From Homalodisca vitripennis (lineage: Eukaryota; Arthropoda; Insecta; Hemiptera; Cicadellidae): a stretch of DNA of 64,000 nt. Shown in pieces: positions 34,720-47,104 of the stretch. The notes under the pieces were generated by a model. That model had not been told where the DNA came from and did no database searches. It saw only the letters and a list, made by a program, of their open reading frames with translations. Every line of letters begins with the position of its first letter. Within the stretch, counting starts at the first letter, position 1. The DNA is taken from NCBI RefSeq assembly GCF_021130785.1, contig NC_060215.1, positions 69,695,501 to 69,759,500 of the forward strand, written 5' to 3'. The position numbers and the translations under genes are program-made.

Positions 34720-36762
34720 CAGTGGCGAAGGGGGGGTCCAGGGGGTCCGGACCCCCCCGAAATTTTAAGACATATTAAAAAATAAAGCATGGAGCAGGAG
34801 AAAAAAGGAGAGTTATCATTACTCTTGTTTACAAACATTAAATTGATTGATTTAATTGATTAAAGTGACCGTTGTTAAAAATTTAATTGTCCTTTCGTTT
34901 AAATTATAAAGTATCAAACGATACTTTTGGGCTCGGCCTTTCGGAAAGTGTAGTGTAATCACGGTATTTCTATAGGGCGCGGTCACGTGACGTCGCAAAG
35001 TAACCTGAACCGTAACACGGCGAACAGTTTAAATTAGCGACCACTTCGTTCGAATTCGTCTTAAGGACGTAAAATGACTGCTTAGAATTAAGTTACGACG
35101 TTGGTTTTAGGTGTCATTAAACTGTAGACGTGTATATAATTATCGAAAAAAATATTAAAAATCACTTTCAGTCGGAAAATACACTTGAAAAACTCAACTG
35201 ATTAGAACTTCAACTAATGTGGACTTCAGTGATTGAGGTAAACGTGGTGTTTTCGACTGAGTTAGGACGACCATTTTTGTTATCATTAAACTGTACAATG
35301 TACCTATATAATTATCGAGAAAAAATCACTTTCGGTCAGTAAATACCGAAGAAAAGCTCTCTACAGATTCAAGTTTTAACGATTTTGGATTTCACTGGTT
35401 GAGTGGTTGAGGTAAAAGTGGTTCTTATAATTATGTTAGGACGTTTATTTTAGGTATTAATTCAACGTCGACTAATACGTATATAATTATTGAGAAAAAA
35501 AAGCAATAAAATCACTTCCGGTTGGAAAATACCGAGGAAAAGCTCTACTGATTCAGATTTTGACGATTTTGGATTTCACTGGTTGAGTCGTTGAGATAAA
35601 AGTGGTACTTAGAATTATGTTAGAAAATTGATTTTAGGTATCAATTGAACGCCGACTAATACCTATATAATTATCGAAGAAAAATTGAAAAAATCACTTC
35701 CGGTCGGATAATACACCAGAAAAACTCTACTGATAAGAACTTCCGACTACTTTGGATTTCACTGACTGAGGTATTATTTCATTTTCCTTAGTATATTCCG
35801 ATCGGAAGTGATTATTTTTGTTTTTTTTCTCGATAATACTATATATTTATTAGTCGGCGTTGAATTAATACCTAAAATCAATGACCTAACATAATTATAA
35901 GTACCACTTTACCTCAACCAGTGAAATCCAAAATCGTCAAAACTTGAATCTGTAGATAGCTTTTCTTCGGAATTTACCGACCGAAAGTGATTTTTTTCTC
36001 AATAATTATATAGGTAGCCCAGTACAGTTTAATGATATTAAAAATCGTCGTCCTAACTCAATCAAAAATACCACGTTTACCTCAATTACTGAAGTCCGAA
36101 GTAGTTGAAGTTCTAATCATTAAAGTTTTTCAGGTGTATTTTATTTCCGACCGAAAGTGATATTTTTTCCGATAATTATATACTCGTCTACAGTGTAATG
36201 ATACAAAAAATCGTCATTATAACTCATTCATAAATACCTCAATCAGTGAAATCCAAAGTTGCCGAACTTCTAATCAGTAGAGTTTTCCTGTGCATTTTCC
36301 GACCGTTAGTTTGATCTGTACCCGAGCAACACTCGAAAATTGCCCTCCTTTTCTAAAGTGTTTTCGGCCATCAGTGGCCCAATGTCCCCGAAAGGGTTTT
36401 TAATTTTCTCCACAGAATATAGTTGTGTCAATTATACGCTTGAGTGAAGCTCTGTTTTATTCTTTTTCTTTCTTATTCAGTGAATCCAACATCACTTTGG
36501 CGCCTTCTATTCGGCCAGAATTGAACTTCGTAAAGTTTCTGTAGCTATACAAGAAAATTTGTGGTACTAGAGTTGCTGTGAGAGTTGAATTTGCCTATTA
36601 CATCTTTCCACTTTCTATAAGGCGTAGTTACTAAAGCTCCATATTTTTGGTATTTACCTTTTACCAGTGAACTCATTGGGAAATATCACACAAAACGTCC
36701 CCCGCATCCTCCGGTTTCGGACCCCCCCCCCTCCCCGAACGAAATTTCTGGCTACGCTACTG
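34720..36762. mobile_element. 2.04-kb nonautonomous hAT-ended foldback element inside the Penelope-like element
   Basis: It is flanked by the exact 8-bp duplication GTTTAATC (34712-34719, 36763-36770). The ends CAGTGGCGAAGGGGGGG and, inverted, CAGTAGCGTAGCCAGAAATT are hAT-like. G/C homopolymer blocks lie just inside both ends. The interior has no coding capacity. Removing it restores the Penelope RT reading HSLI/HRHLH. The 8-bp duplication and CAGTGGCG-type ends point to hAT transposase. Confidence 0.9.
35090..36320. repeat. Inverted array of ~165-182-bp tandem units
   Basis: Four direct units start near 35118, 35283, 35458 and 35640. Each contains a TATAATTATCGA or ATAATTATTGAG motif, then TCACTTTCGGTCGG-like and GGATTTCACTGGTTGAG-like motifs. 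From about 35790 the same motifs run on the opposite strand (CCGACCGAAAGTGA, CAGTGAAATCCAAA) for about three units to 36315. The whole can fold into a >500-bp stem centred near 35780. Confidence 0.85.
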
Positions 36763-37309
36763 GTTTAATCCACAGGCACTTACATACCCTCTATCAATTG
36801 AAAATTATAAAAAGAAGTAAAGAAAATTTAAAAAATTGCATCATTTAATGGTTACAAAATTGAAATGATTGACAAAATGATAAAAAAGAAAAATAAAAGT
36901 ATTGAAAGAAATTCTAGAACAACTCTCTATCAGACTAAACACAAAGAACCTGAAAAATGGGTATCTGTTTCTCACAACAATTTAACTACAGAAATTGCTA
37001 AAAGTTTTAAAACACATGCCAGTATTAATGTATCCTCAAATTCCAAAATAAAACTAAAAAATATATTAGGAAATCCAAAGAATAAAATAGATGATGATGA
37101 AAAATCTGGAATCTATCAAATTAATTGTGACAACTGTAATTTAAAATTCACTGGCCAAACAAAAGGGAAGATAAAAAAGAGAGTAAAGGAACACAAAGCA
37201 TGTCTGAAGTATCAACAAGAGGAAAGATCGGCCATGGCGAAACATGCTTTTCACACTGGACACTGAAAGGGGGGGACAAACCAAGTTTCAGAGGATAGTA
37301 TCTCGGGTC

Positions 37310-37533
37310 TGACGCAAAAATTTGACTCGTTGGCCGGCATCCGAAAGGGAGACATCCTGTGGGTCGAGACGCCTTTCAGGTTTGATGACGTATCCAAAAA
37401 CCCTTTAATTCAAGAACAAAACGAAAAGATAAAACATGAATGTACCAAAAGAAAATGGGCATATCTAAGCTTAAACCCAATGCTTGATAGAAGCTGTTAC
37501 ACCACTCATGGCCTACATTTGAACCAGGCAGGT
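37310..37533 (+). pseudogene. C-terminal end of an SGNH/GDSL-type LINE ORF1
   Basis: The frame contains GDILWVETPFRFDD, NEKIKHECTKRKWAYLSL and ends TTHGLHLNQAG. The last is block V of SGNH hydrolases, carrying the catalytic His. Known: several CR1/L2-like LINE clades carry such esterase domains in ORF1. Only this end survives 5' truncation. No macro domain follows; ORF2 starts about 60 bp later. Confidence 0.7.
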
Positions 37534-37590
37534 TAAAGATGTCATGTGTAGCCTAATAAATAATTACATAAGTTTAATAGGAAATCAAAA

Positions 37591-40588
37591 TTGTCAAAAT
37601 CAAAAAAACAAACTAAACACAACAGAAATAGAAAACGATTAAAAAATTGGCACACTAAACCAAAAAATATCAAAATCAATCAAATTACAAATTTAAAGAT
37701 CATCCATCTAAATGTAAGAAGTCTTCTTATGAAAATGGGTCAAATTGAAATCTTCCTAGAAGAAGAAAATCCTGACTTTTTTATTGTTAGTGAACATGGG
37801 CTAGACTCTAAACAAATCAATATGGTAAATTTTCAAAATTTTGTTTTGGAAAGTAGCTATGAGAGAAATAACATGAAAATGGGTGGAGTAGCTATTTACA
37901 GAAATAAACAAACAATTCTAAAAACAATCCGTTCGAACATAGGAAAGAATTTATCGGAAAATAAAGTGTTTGAATGTTGTGAAATAAAAATTGACTCCGG
38001 AATAGAAAAATTCCTGATAGCTGGTATCTACAGAAGTCCAAACAGTTGCATAAATACTTTTATTGGAAAACTAAACCAGTACCTCTCAAAAATTAAATCG
38101 ACAAAGACTTTAAACAAAATAGTAATTGGAGGAGACTATAATATAAATATTCTTCAAAATGACAACAATGCCGTACTTTTAAAAAAATGCTTTTAAAAGT
38201 TATGGATTAAAACCAAAAATAAACTCAGCTACAAGGATCACAGAAAAACACTGCGACTTGTATAGATAACTTTTTCACTAATTTAGTTCACACTACCAGC
38301 AATATTATTGAACCACTAATATCTGACCACCAAGCAATAGAAATTACGGTAAACATAAACCATAAAGACAAACTCAAAAATAAAAAAATCAAAGATTAGA
38401 TCCCTTAAACATGAAAATTTGCAGGAACTGAAACTTAGACTAAAAACTGAAAACTGGATGGAAGTATTAAATGAAAATGACCCACACAAAAAATATCAAA
38501 AATTTGTTGACACTTTTTTATATTACTTTAACATCTCATGTCCGGAAAAAGAAACTATTTTAAAAGAAAATATTAAAATTAAGTGGAAAAACGAAGTGGT
38601 GATGACACTTAAAGCTGAAATGGTCGAACATTACAATCACTGGTTACAATTTAGAAATACTGAAAATAAAGAAATATACATAGGCTCACTGAATAAATAT
38701 AGACAATGTATACTTGATACCAAAGCAGCCTGGTTTAACCAGAGAATTGAAAATACCTCAAACAAACCAAAAGAATCTTGGAAAATTGTAAACCAGCACA
38801 GAGCCTCTACATCCACTCATGCTAAAAATTTAATTTTACGTCAAGAGAATAATGTATTAAAAAATCCTAAAGACAACTGTGATATAATTAGCAGTTATTT
38901 TGTAAATGTTGCCAGTACCATCAGGCAGGAACTTGACTGCAACAAACAACATAAAAATCCAAACATAAAAAACCGACAAGATTTTTAATAGATTTGAATT
39001 GGTAAATGAAGAAAAAATTGAAAAAATGTTTAAAACTTTCTACTAAAACATCAACAGGACTTGATGGTGTGTGTATGAAAGCAGTAAAATTCTGCAAAGA
39101 CGAGTTAAAGGTACCTCTCGTCGGCCTGATAAATGCCTCACTCTCGGGGGCGTTTTTCCGGACGGTTGCAAGGTGGCCAAGGTCAGACCACTTTTTAAGG
39201 GTGGGGATGGGTTGGAGGTGTGCAACTATCATCCGATATCCCTCCTACCAATTTTTTCCAAATTTATCGAAAGAGCAGTTTGTGACCAACTGACTGCCTA
39301 CCTAGAAGATAATAATCTCTTGGTTGGCAGGCAGTATGGTTTTAGAAAAAACAAATCGACAAAATTGGCACTCATTGATTTCATAAACGAATGTATCGAT
39401 GCAGTTGATGCGGGGGAGATCGTTCATGGTTGCTATGCCGATCTCTCGAAGGCTTTCGACTGTGTCGATGCAGACACACTCATCCAAAAATTGAATTCCT
39501 TGGGCATCCAAAATCCAGAGTTGGGTTGGTTCTCCTCATACCTGAGAAACCGATTCCAGGTGGTAGAGATCCAACACGAGTCAAAATTCAACAAAATTCA
39601 AAATTATCGCTCAAACCCTGAACTGATCCAGTGTGGGGTACCTCAGGGATCAATTCTAAGACCATTGCTTTTTTTGATTTATATAAACAACATCGCAGAT
39701 GTCGTTCCCGAAAAAAATCTTTTCATTTTTGCAGACGATACCACTCTTATCACCAAACAAAGAAGTAGGGAGGCTCTCGAAATTGACTCTTTCACCAAAA
39801 TCAACAATCTTGCCCAATTCTTTTCACAAAATTTTCTCAAACTCAACCCAGAAAAAACAAAATGCATGGTCATTCAGACCCAGCAAAGAAAATCCAAAAC
39901 TGAGCTTTCAGGAGCCCCTGTCATTTGTATTGGTGATGTTGAGTTGGAAACGACCTCAACAGCAAAACTGTTGGGGGGGATGTTGGACGAGGGTTTGTGT
40001 TGGACTGAGCAGTTGGTGGCATTAGAAAGTAAGCTCTCAAAAGGAATCTTTGTCATTCGAAGCCTCAGTGCTTTCAAAAATCTGAAACTCCTGAAAAATG
40101 TCTACCACTGCTTGGTCGAATCGCACATCTCCTACTCAATCGCCCTGTGGGGAGCAAAGGAGTCAGCCTTGAGCAAAATTTTCATTCTTCAAAAAAAGGC
40201 AATCAGAGCAATGCTGAGACTGCCCCCTCAAGCCCATTGCAAGCAACACTTTCAAAGGCTGGAAATCTGTACTATACCTAGTCTTTACATTTATGAAATG
40301 GTAAACTACATTAAGTTCAACCATCTTGAATTTGTTAATAACACCCATAGGTACAATAATAGAAACAAACATTTGTATTCTGAGCAGCATAACCTAAAAA
40401 TGTTTGAAACAAAACCACTCTACTCAGGTCTTAAAATTTATCAAAAACTACCACTTTCCATTAGAAACATAATTCCTGTAAACAAATTCAAGAGTGAACT
40501 CAAAGATTTTTTAATAAAAAAAAGTTATGACTCATTGTCAGTTTTTAACAGAAAGTTGACACCCCCCCCCCCCGTGACCCTTTCCTAG
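37591..40588 (+). pseudogene. LINE ORF2: AP-endonuclease, reverse transcriptase, C-terminal domain (frameshifted)
   Basis: EEP endonuclease (37591-38196): LKIIHLNVRSLL (catalytic Asn), VSEHGL (catalytic Glu region), GIYRSPNS, IVIGGDYNINIL. A linker frame (38419-38988) follows. RT core, mostly open from 39071: VRPLFKGGDGLEVCNYHPIS, GFRKNKSTKLAL, ADLSKAFDCVD, GVPQGSILRPLLFLIYINNI and catalytic FADD at 39728-39739. The thumb and C-terminal helix-rich tail run to the TAG at 40588. Frameshifts near 38190, 38400, 38990 and 39130 and stops between the blocks make it inactive. The RT alone is a 505-codon open frame, so decay is recent. Confidence 0.9.
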
Positions 40589-40868
40589 GGCACTAATGAC
40601 TCGTCCAACGCCGTTACCAGGCCAACTGGACATGACATCCGTTGAGGTTATGACTGCATGCTGTCTGTCCTTGAACTGTGCACGTTTTCTGTGTTAAGTG
40701 TTAATAATTATTTTAAATGTAAATTTAATGTTTTGCTGTTTTTTTGGTGAGTGGTTATTTATGTGATTTTCTCACTCTACTTTGGTGGTGGTTTCAATAC
40801 TTAGTATATAAGCAACTTTCAATTTTAGTAATAGCTGGTTTGGGCCCGTCTCAACGGGTCCAACCATA

Positions 40869-41842
40869 ATGGTTGGAGGAAAATCTGATCAGGAATTACA
40901 GATTGCTGTACACAGCATTATGGAGGTTAATGATAGTAATAAGGATGATCAGAATAATCCGAAAAATAATAAACGTAAACATGACAGTGAGTCTGATGAA
41001 TCTGGTAAAGATGATAATTTAGTCCCTAATAACAAAGATCAAACAAATCAGACCAAAATGTCCAAAAAGACATTTGATCAGAGGTTATATAAAGCTTCTG
41101 CCACCGGACCTTTTGAGGTTATAGTTAGCTCTACTAACAGGACCAAGGTTAATCCATTCAACGGTGGGTAAGTTGCTTCAGAAAAATGAGTCACTTATTG
41201 ATTGTAATTAATCGTAAGGGTAGAAAATGTAGCTATATATTTGTAAGAATTCTGAGTCCGCAAATAAGCTGATAACCAATAACTCACTTCCAAACTACCA
41301 TATCTTTATCCCCTCTTACAGAGTTCGGATAACAGGCGTTGTCTATGCAGAACCCGATATTGACCAAAATGAATTTGTTAACCATGCCTGCAGTACAGTA
41401 CCTATCCTGGAAGCCTATCGCATTACCAAAAATTCAAAAGAGGGTCCATACAGGACTCATTTTGTTAAAATAATTTTTGAAGGCAATACATTACCAGAAA
41501 GAATTATACTAAAATCATGTTATTGTACCTGTTGAAAAATATACTTTGCCAGTCAGACAGTGCTACAGGTGCTAACTCGTACAATCATGTAGCCAGTTCT
41601 CAATGTCAAAACGAGAACTTGTGCGGAACATGTGTAAAAAGGCACACGGTGACCACTGTGACAAAGACCCTAAATGTGTAAACTGTGATGGTGACCATGT
41701 AAGTTTCTCGAAAGATTGTCCAATGTTTAAACGTCAATTAGCAATTAGAAATAGAATGTCAGAATATAATGAAGATTTTTTCACAGCTTCTCAATACTTC
41801 CCAAATCCAAAACAACCTTTTCCACCAAAATCGGTACCATAA
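40869..41842 (+). pseudogene. Gag-like ORF1 with zinc knuckles
   Basis: ATG 40869 opens a hydrophilic N-terminus (MVGGKSDQELQIAVHSIMEV, many Asn/Asp/Lys). It reaches FEVIVSSTNRTKVNPFNGG, is interrupted by an intron-like 154 bp, and continues VRITGVVYAEPDIDQNEFVN. After a frameshift near 41530 a CCHC array follows: QCYRC, C-x2-C (CGTC), then AHGDHCDKDPKCVNC and CDGDHVSFSKDC. This is the RNA-binding gag layout of I/Jockey-type LINEs. Length is usual, but frameshifts inactivate it. Confidence 0.8.
41168..41321 (+). other. Intron-like segment inside the gag ORF
   Basis: A GTAAGT donor at 41168 and TATCTTTATCCCCTCTTACAG ending at 41321 bracket 154 bp full of stops. Joining the flanks keeps the gag frame (a split Gly codon, then VRITGVV). 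It has the features of a spliceosomal intron, but an inserted fragment with chance borders is possible. Confidence 0.45.
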
Positions 41843-42359
41843 AAACCTATGCCTCAAAAGTCTCACCAGATGTAACTAGTTTAACAGAATTCCCTCATAT
41901 GTTTGGCCAGACCACACCCTACTCCCGTAGGAAAAATTATTTTGACCCCTTAAGTTATGCTCAAGTAAATGAAGAGAATGTAGGGCAGTCCTCTATATTC
42001 AGGAAAGCCAAGAGATAATTATAGGCCTAATGGAAAACAACACAACTAAGCAAAAATTGTACACAACACACCAAATCGCTGGACAAGGAACAAAAGTAAC
42101 AAATCTGATAAAAATGAGAGGTTAGGTCTTCTCTATGACTTCAGAAAAACAAGTAGACAGTGTTAAACTAAAACAGTCACTTGAAGACTTTAAAAGCAAA
42201 GGCTTATTTTGAAAAATTGATGTTGGATGCATCAATAGCCAATCCTGACCCTCTAGAGATGATCAACATAGTACTAAGGAATATAAAGAGTATACTTTTA
42301 GACTTAAGTATTGGCACTACCGTAGACACCTCGCCCCCTGATGGAAGTACCGGCAGCCT

Positions 42360-45300
42360 CCAATTAAAATACTGCAATGGAATGTTCAGTCAATCAAATC
42401 AAAATGGGCTGAATTATCCTTTTTTGTGTGTAAGTACAATATTAAGGTTATTGTCTTACAAGAAACATGGCTAAAACCAAATGAAAACAATATTGTTTAA
42501 AAATTTCTCTGCTGTGAGAAATGATAGGTTTGATGGTTATGGTGGGTCTGCAATTTTAATCCACAAGTCGCTCACGTGGAGAGGTATTGACTGTGAAGCT
42601 GTTTTGGGTTTGGATGCTCAGGATCCAATTCAGGTGTCTGGAGTCACGATCCGGGGCCTTTCAAGGCCTCTTCACATATATAGCATTTATTGTTCTCCCA
42701 AAAAAGGTAAGGACAGAGTTATGGAAGAACATTTTTTCCAATAAACAAGATTACTCTCTACTGTGTGGCGACTTTAATGGTAAGCATCCCTATTGGTCCG
42801 CTGACTTACGCCAAGACACAAGGGGCAGTCATATATACAATGCGTACAGTGACTCTCCACTCATACTTTTAAATGATAAGTCCTTCACCACCACTGGATC
42901 TCCTGGCAGAAGACCTTCAACTTTAGATCTTACTTTTGCCACTGTGGCAATTAAAAGATAAAATATCGTCTTGGAAGGTAATGAGTGATTCAATGGTAGT
43001 GATCACTACCCTATTATTTTAGAAATTAATGGGTAACAAATTGTGCTCACAAACTGTTTTTGGGCTCAAAAAAGTCGGGTATAATAAGTTTTCACTCATA
43101 AAAACTTTAAAAAAGCCAATTGGGGTAAGTTTTTCAGAAATAGCTGATAAGACTGCATCCAGTATACTCTCAAATAAGAAAATCTGATGATATAAATATT
43201 AAGGATCTCAATAAGATATTAAAGGTAGCAATAGAAGACTCAGTCCCCAACTTCTGTCACCAAAATAAGGGAGATGGCAAGTTTTTTAACGCAAAATCTT
43301 GGTGGACACCGGACTGCTCTAAGGCAGTCGCTATAAGAAAGAAGAAACTTCAAACTCTTTCACAATGAAGATGACTCCCCTAGCATACAGGCAAATACAG
43401 AACTACACACTATGAGGCCGTGGAGGTGATCCGTAAAGCAAAAAGACAAGCTTGGTAAGTTTCTGTGAGAACATAGAAAATAAAAATAATACACAAATTT
43501 GGAGCACAATTAGAGGTATTAGAAGTGGAACCAAAGATACTTATAACAAGATTTTTGCTCAATGATAAAAAACTTAAGTTATAGCTTTTTAAAACTTACC
43601 ACTCCAGACTATGTTCCTATGAAATCTGAAATCAATCAACCGATCTTTACAAAGGCTACAAACCAACTTCCATTGGAAGAAAAATTTAGTCTAGAGGAAT
43701 TAGATATGGCGATAAAATCTAGAACTAAGCTAACAGCTCCTGGTTTGGACGGGGTAAGCTATTTAATCTTAAAAATGTTACCCTTTTCAGCTAAAAACTC
43801 TACTGCTTAATGTTTTTAACAACATCTGGTCCGGAGCCGAGATTCCGATGCAATGGAAAACCATCAAGGTAATAGGCATTCTATTCTAAAACCAAACAAA
43901 GAAAAAGGTAAGGAAAGCTCATATAGACCCATCTCTCTAATGTCATGCATGATAAAAATCTTCAATTTAATGGTAAAACACAGATTGGAATGGTTTATCA
44001 TTAAAAACAAACTAATACCAGACTACCAATTTGCCTACCAAAAAAAGAGAGGTTGTAATGATTTCCTGTTAGCATTCATGGCTGATATTCATGTGAATTT
44101 AATGCAAAATAGGATTGCAGCTGCTGTCTCGCTGGACCTGAGCGGTGCCTATGATACGTATTCTCTGCCCGCTCTGGTGAGTAAGTTGTTTGTCCTGGGT
44201 ATTCCCCACAGATTTTATAACTCATGTACATAAATGGTTAAGCTATAGACAATTGACTTTTGTCGGAAGCCAGCATACCCTCACCAGGTCTACTGTCAAA
44301 GGACTACCCCAAGGTTGTGTGCTCAGCCCAATCTTGTTCACACTTTATATAATCTGATGTGGGAATTCAGTTACCAAAAGAGATCCAACCCTTTTTATAT
44401 GCAGATGATCTCACATTAGTCTGTAGTGGTACACGGTTTGACGGTGTTGATGCTCGGAATGCGAGAAGCCCTGTCTAGTCTTACCCATACTGTCAACTGC
44501 TGTCCCTGGCAATCAATGTAAATAAGTGCAAAATAATAATCTTTAGCAGGAAGAGGCAGACAACAAACCCAAATTGGACTGTAAATAATGTAAGTATCCC
44601 AGTTGGAGATTGCCTCAAAATTTTGGGTATCATTTTTTGACAAAAAACTGAATTTTAAACAACATGTAAGCTGTTTGGTGAGTAAAACTCTTAAGGACCT
44701 AGACATTCTTAAGTCACTGGCCTGCGGAAGGAATGGTGTACACCCTCAGCTACTTTTAAAGGTATACTGCAGTATAATCAGAGCTAAACTAGATTATGGT
44801 GGCTTTTTTGTTTGGGCATTTACCAAATAGTGTTTTGAATAAACTAGACATTATTCAAAATCAGGCTCTCAGGTGCATATTGGGTGCTATGAAGTCAACC
44901 CCAATTTTAGCTCTTCAAATGGAAGCAGCAGTACCCAACTTGCAGACCAGAAGGAAAATGTTAACTGAAAGACTAGTTTTCAAAGTACTGTCTGAACCTA
45001 ACCATCCAGTTTATGTAAATTTAAAGTATTTAAGTATGGCAGCAAATCATCACGAATACTGGGCCAAGAAGACCACACCACTGTATATAAAATCAGTAAG
45101 TACTGTAGAAAGGATAGTAATCCAAACCTGTGTCAAAGAAACTAGACTAATTGACAGTCTGGAGAAGCCAATTACTATGCTGGATTTAAACTTATGTTGC
45201 AGGGTAGATATTAATCGGATGGAAAATCCAAAATCCGAAATTCCTCCTGAAACACTCAAAAAATTATTTATAGAACAAATAAATGAGGAATTTTTCAGAC

Positions 45301-46178
45301 TACATAAAAATTTACACAGATGGATCGAGAAACGCAGAGGGTTCTGGAGCAGCTGTATTATTACAAGGTAGGCCTAATCATCTTAGTTTATAAATTCTGT
45401 TTTACCCAAAATAGCTTCCAGCTACACAGCCGAACTTTACGCCATAAAGAAAGCAATCGAGATAGCGAATCTTCAACCAGGTAACAAAGTACTAATTTGT
45501 TCTGACTCAAAAGCAGCCATCCATGCAGTCAAAACAGCCTGTAAACTTGATTATATTGATAACATTACATCCCAAATCGTGGAGGAGGTCCTTTCTTCAG
45601 AAAAGAAAATAACACTTCAGTGGGTTTCCTGGTCATGTGGGTATTACACCAAATGAAATAGTAGATAAGCTGGCGAAAGAGGCAATTCAGACAGGAAAAG
45701 TAATCAAAGATCTGGTCCTTCCGATGGGTGACTTTTGTCAGCCATTTAAAATGTGAAATGACATCCTTATACAAAGCTGAAGTAGAACAAAGCAATAAAG
45801 CAAGATGGTATAGGGATGTGCAGCGGGACCTTCCATGGTCCCCATGGTTTAAGAAATGCTAAGATAGGAAGAAGTAAACTAGTCACAATAATTAGGCTAA
45901 GACTGGGTCATGCACAGGTAAATGAAACTTTAATTCAGAATAAACTGCTACTTTACTGAAAAATGTCTCAAGTGTACATTGAATGTGAAAGAAAGGTTCT
46001 TCAGCACCTAATCTTTGAATGCCCAACATATGATAGCTTCAGAGAACCATTAATACAACAATTAAAGGAAAAGAAAGTAAGGCCACCATTCTATCTCAAA
46101 GAGCTGTTGGTAAGTTTTGACTTAGGCGTATTGTTAGAAATAGTAAGGTACCTAAATAGTATAAATAGGTCAATTTGA
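42360..46178 (+). pseudogene. ORF2: EEP endonuclease, RT, RNase H (heavily frameshifted)
   Basis: EEP: PPIKILQWNVQSIKSKW, VLQETWLKPNE, then LLCGDFNGKHPYWSAD (catalytic D-x-N) and STLDLTFATV. RT: APGLDGVSYLI, SSYRPISLMSCMIKIFN, VSLDLSGAYDT, GLPQGCVLSPILFTLY, and catalytic YADDLTLVCSG near 44399. RNase H: SYTAELYAIKKAIEIANL (Glu), ICSDSKAAIHAV (Asp), then LQWV. A terminal IFECPTYDSFRE Cys/His region ends the protein at 46178. Blocks alternate between three frames, so at least eight indels have accumulated. This looks older than the 37-40 kb copy. Confidence 0.85.
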
Positions 46179-46548
46179 TAAAGGCAATTGGGTGTTACTA
46201 ACATTCAAGTATAGAACTCTTCCACACTATCTTGGAGTCATATTGTTACCTACTCCAGGTTCTAACAATTTGTATTTATCTCCAGGGTCTGAATCCTTTT
46301 CGGAGTAGAAAGTCGCCTGGATGGACCTCAGGCGTGAAGAAAGTCTGATCAGTGGGCCCCAACCATTTCCATTGATCCTGTAACCTAAAAGCCTTTCCTA
46401 TAGCTTGTCCCCCTCTGTGTGTAAATAACTGAACACTACAGGAACAATTGATTGATAACAAAGTCAGGTTATAGGCAAATACTAACATTTATGTGGAATT
46501 GTAATTAACTTCCCCTTCCCATGAAAAGAAACAGTGGAAAGTGAAATA

Positions 46549-46571
46549 AAAAAAAAAAAAAAAAAAAAAAA
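46549..46571 (+). repeat. Poly(A) tail of the RNase-H LINE
   Basis: 23 A residues follow GTGAAAGTGAAAT. The motif CAGTGGAAAGT(T)GAAATAAAT recurs twice downstream (46613-46632, 46670-46690), indicating short 3'-UTR repeats. Confidence 0.7.
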
Positions 46572-46749
46572 TTAACACCCTCAACCACAAATCAGTTAAA
46601 TGCAATACATACAGTGAAAAGTGAAATAAATAGTAAGGGTTATTCAAAAACATTCAAGTGCGATAAAAACAGTGGAAAGTTGAAATAAATAATAAGACTA
46701 TTGTGGTTCCATGCCCATATGGTAGCAGAACCAGCTACATTTTGGTAGC

Positions 46750-46750
46750 T

Positions 46751-46785
<35 letters not shown>
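46750..46785. repeat. (GAAA)n microsatellite
   Basis: Nine tandem GAAA units, with a small GTAA tandem at 46804-46818. Confidence 0.95.
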
Positions 46786-47104
46786 GACATGACATCAAGT
46801 ACAAGTAAGTAAGTAAGTACTGATTTTCACAAGTAAAATTATTAAAAGAAATAAAAAATAACAAATTCCTCAATGCTTACGAAACTATTTTTATGCAGAA
46901 GAACCAAAATTATTTAGTAAATAATGAGCCTGGACCTCTACAAAATTCACCGTTACTGCCTTTAATCTAATTAAATATTAATTTTTACATATACAGTAGA
47001 CATACTTCCTGGCCTTTAAAATCTTATCTCTTTGTATTTTTCAAGAAATATGTTTTTATTTAAGTCTAAATTGTTTGTATTATTACTTTACTTTTATTTC
47101 AGTT

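Larger units (their letters stand above)
34447..37266 (+). mobile_element. Penelope-like element, RT remnant and GIY-YIG endonuclease, split by a hAT-ended insertion
   Basis: The first part (34450-34719) is the RT palm C-terminal half: IDDIFAVFD (catalytic DD box), CEIEHNNQLPFLDLLIT and FIPFDSFHPPSQKRADFHSL. After a 2.0-kb insertion it resumes at 36771 with HRHLHTL and reaches NGYKIEMIDKMIKKK. The 36865-37266 frame follows, with EKSGIYQINCDNCNLKFTGQ and then KKRVKEHKAC, a GIY-YIG nuclease with the C-x2-C metal motif typical of endonuclease-positive Penelope-like elements. The second signature is FTG instead of YIG. The 5' RT and the nuclease C-terminus are missing. Confidence 0.85.
37267..40868 (+). 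mobile_element. Non-LTR retrotransposon with SGNH-type ORF1 end and EEP-RT ORF2 (5'-truncated)
   Basis: It begins inside an ORF1 esterase domain immediately after the broken Penelope nuclease and carries ORF2 on the same strand. No poly(A) was identified, so the 3' limit before the next LINE's gag ATG at 40869 is approximate. Confidence 0.75.
40869..46571 (+). mobile_element. RNase-H-bearing I/Jockey-type LINE with poly(A) tail
   Basis: Gag ORF1 (40869-41842), EEP (42360-42961), RT (43562-44450), RNase H (45390-45690) and a C-terminal Cys/His region (45960-46178) occur in canonical order. They are followed by a UTR and a 23-base A run at 46549-46571. RNase H in ORF2 places it in the I superfamily. 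Confidence 0.85.

Noticed and set aside
38921..39232. 103-codon minus-strand ORF
   Set aside because: Antisense shadow of the RT of the 37-40 kb LINE.
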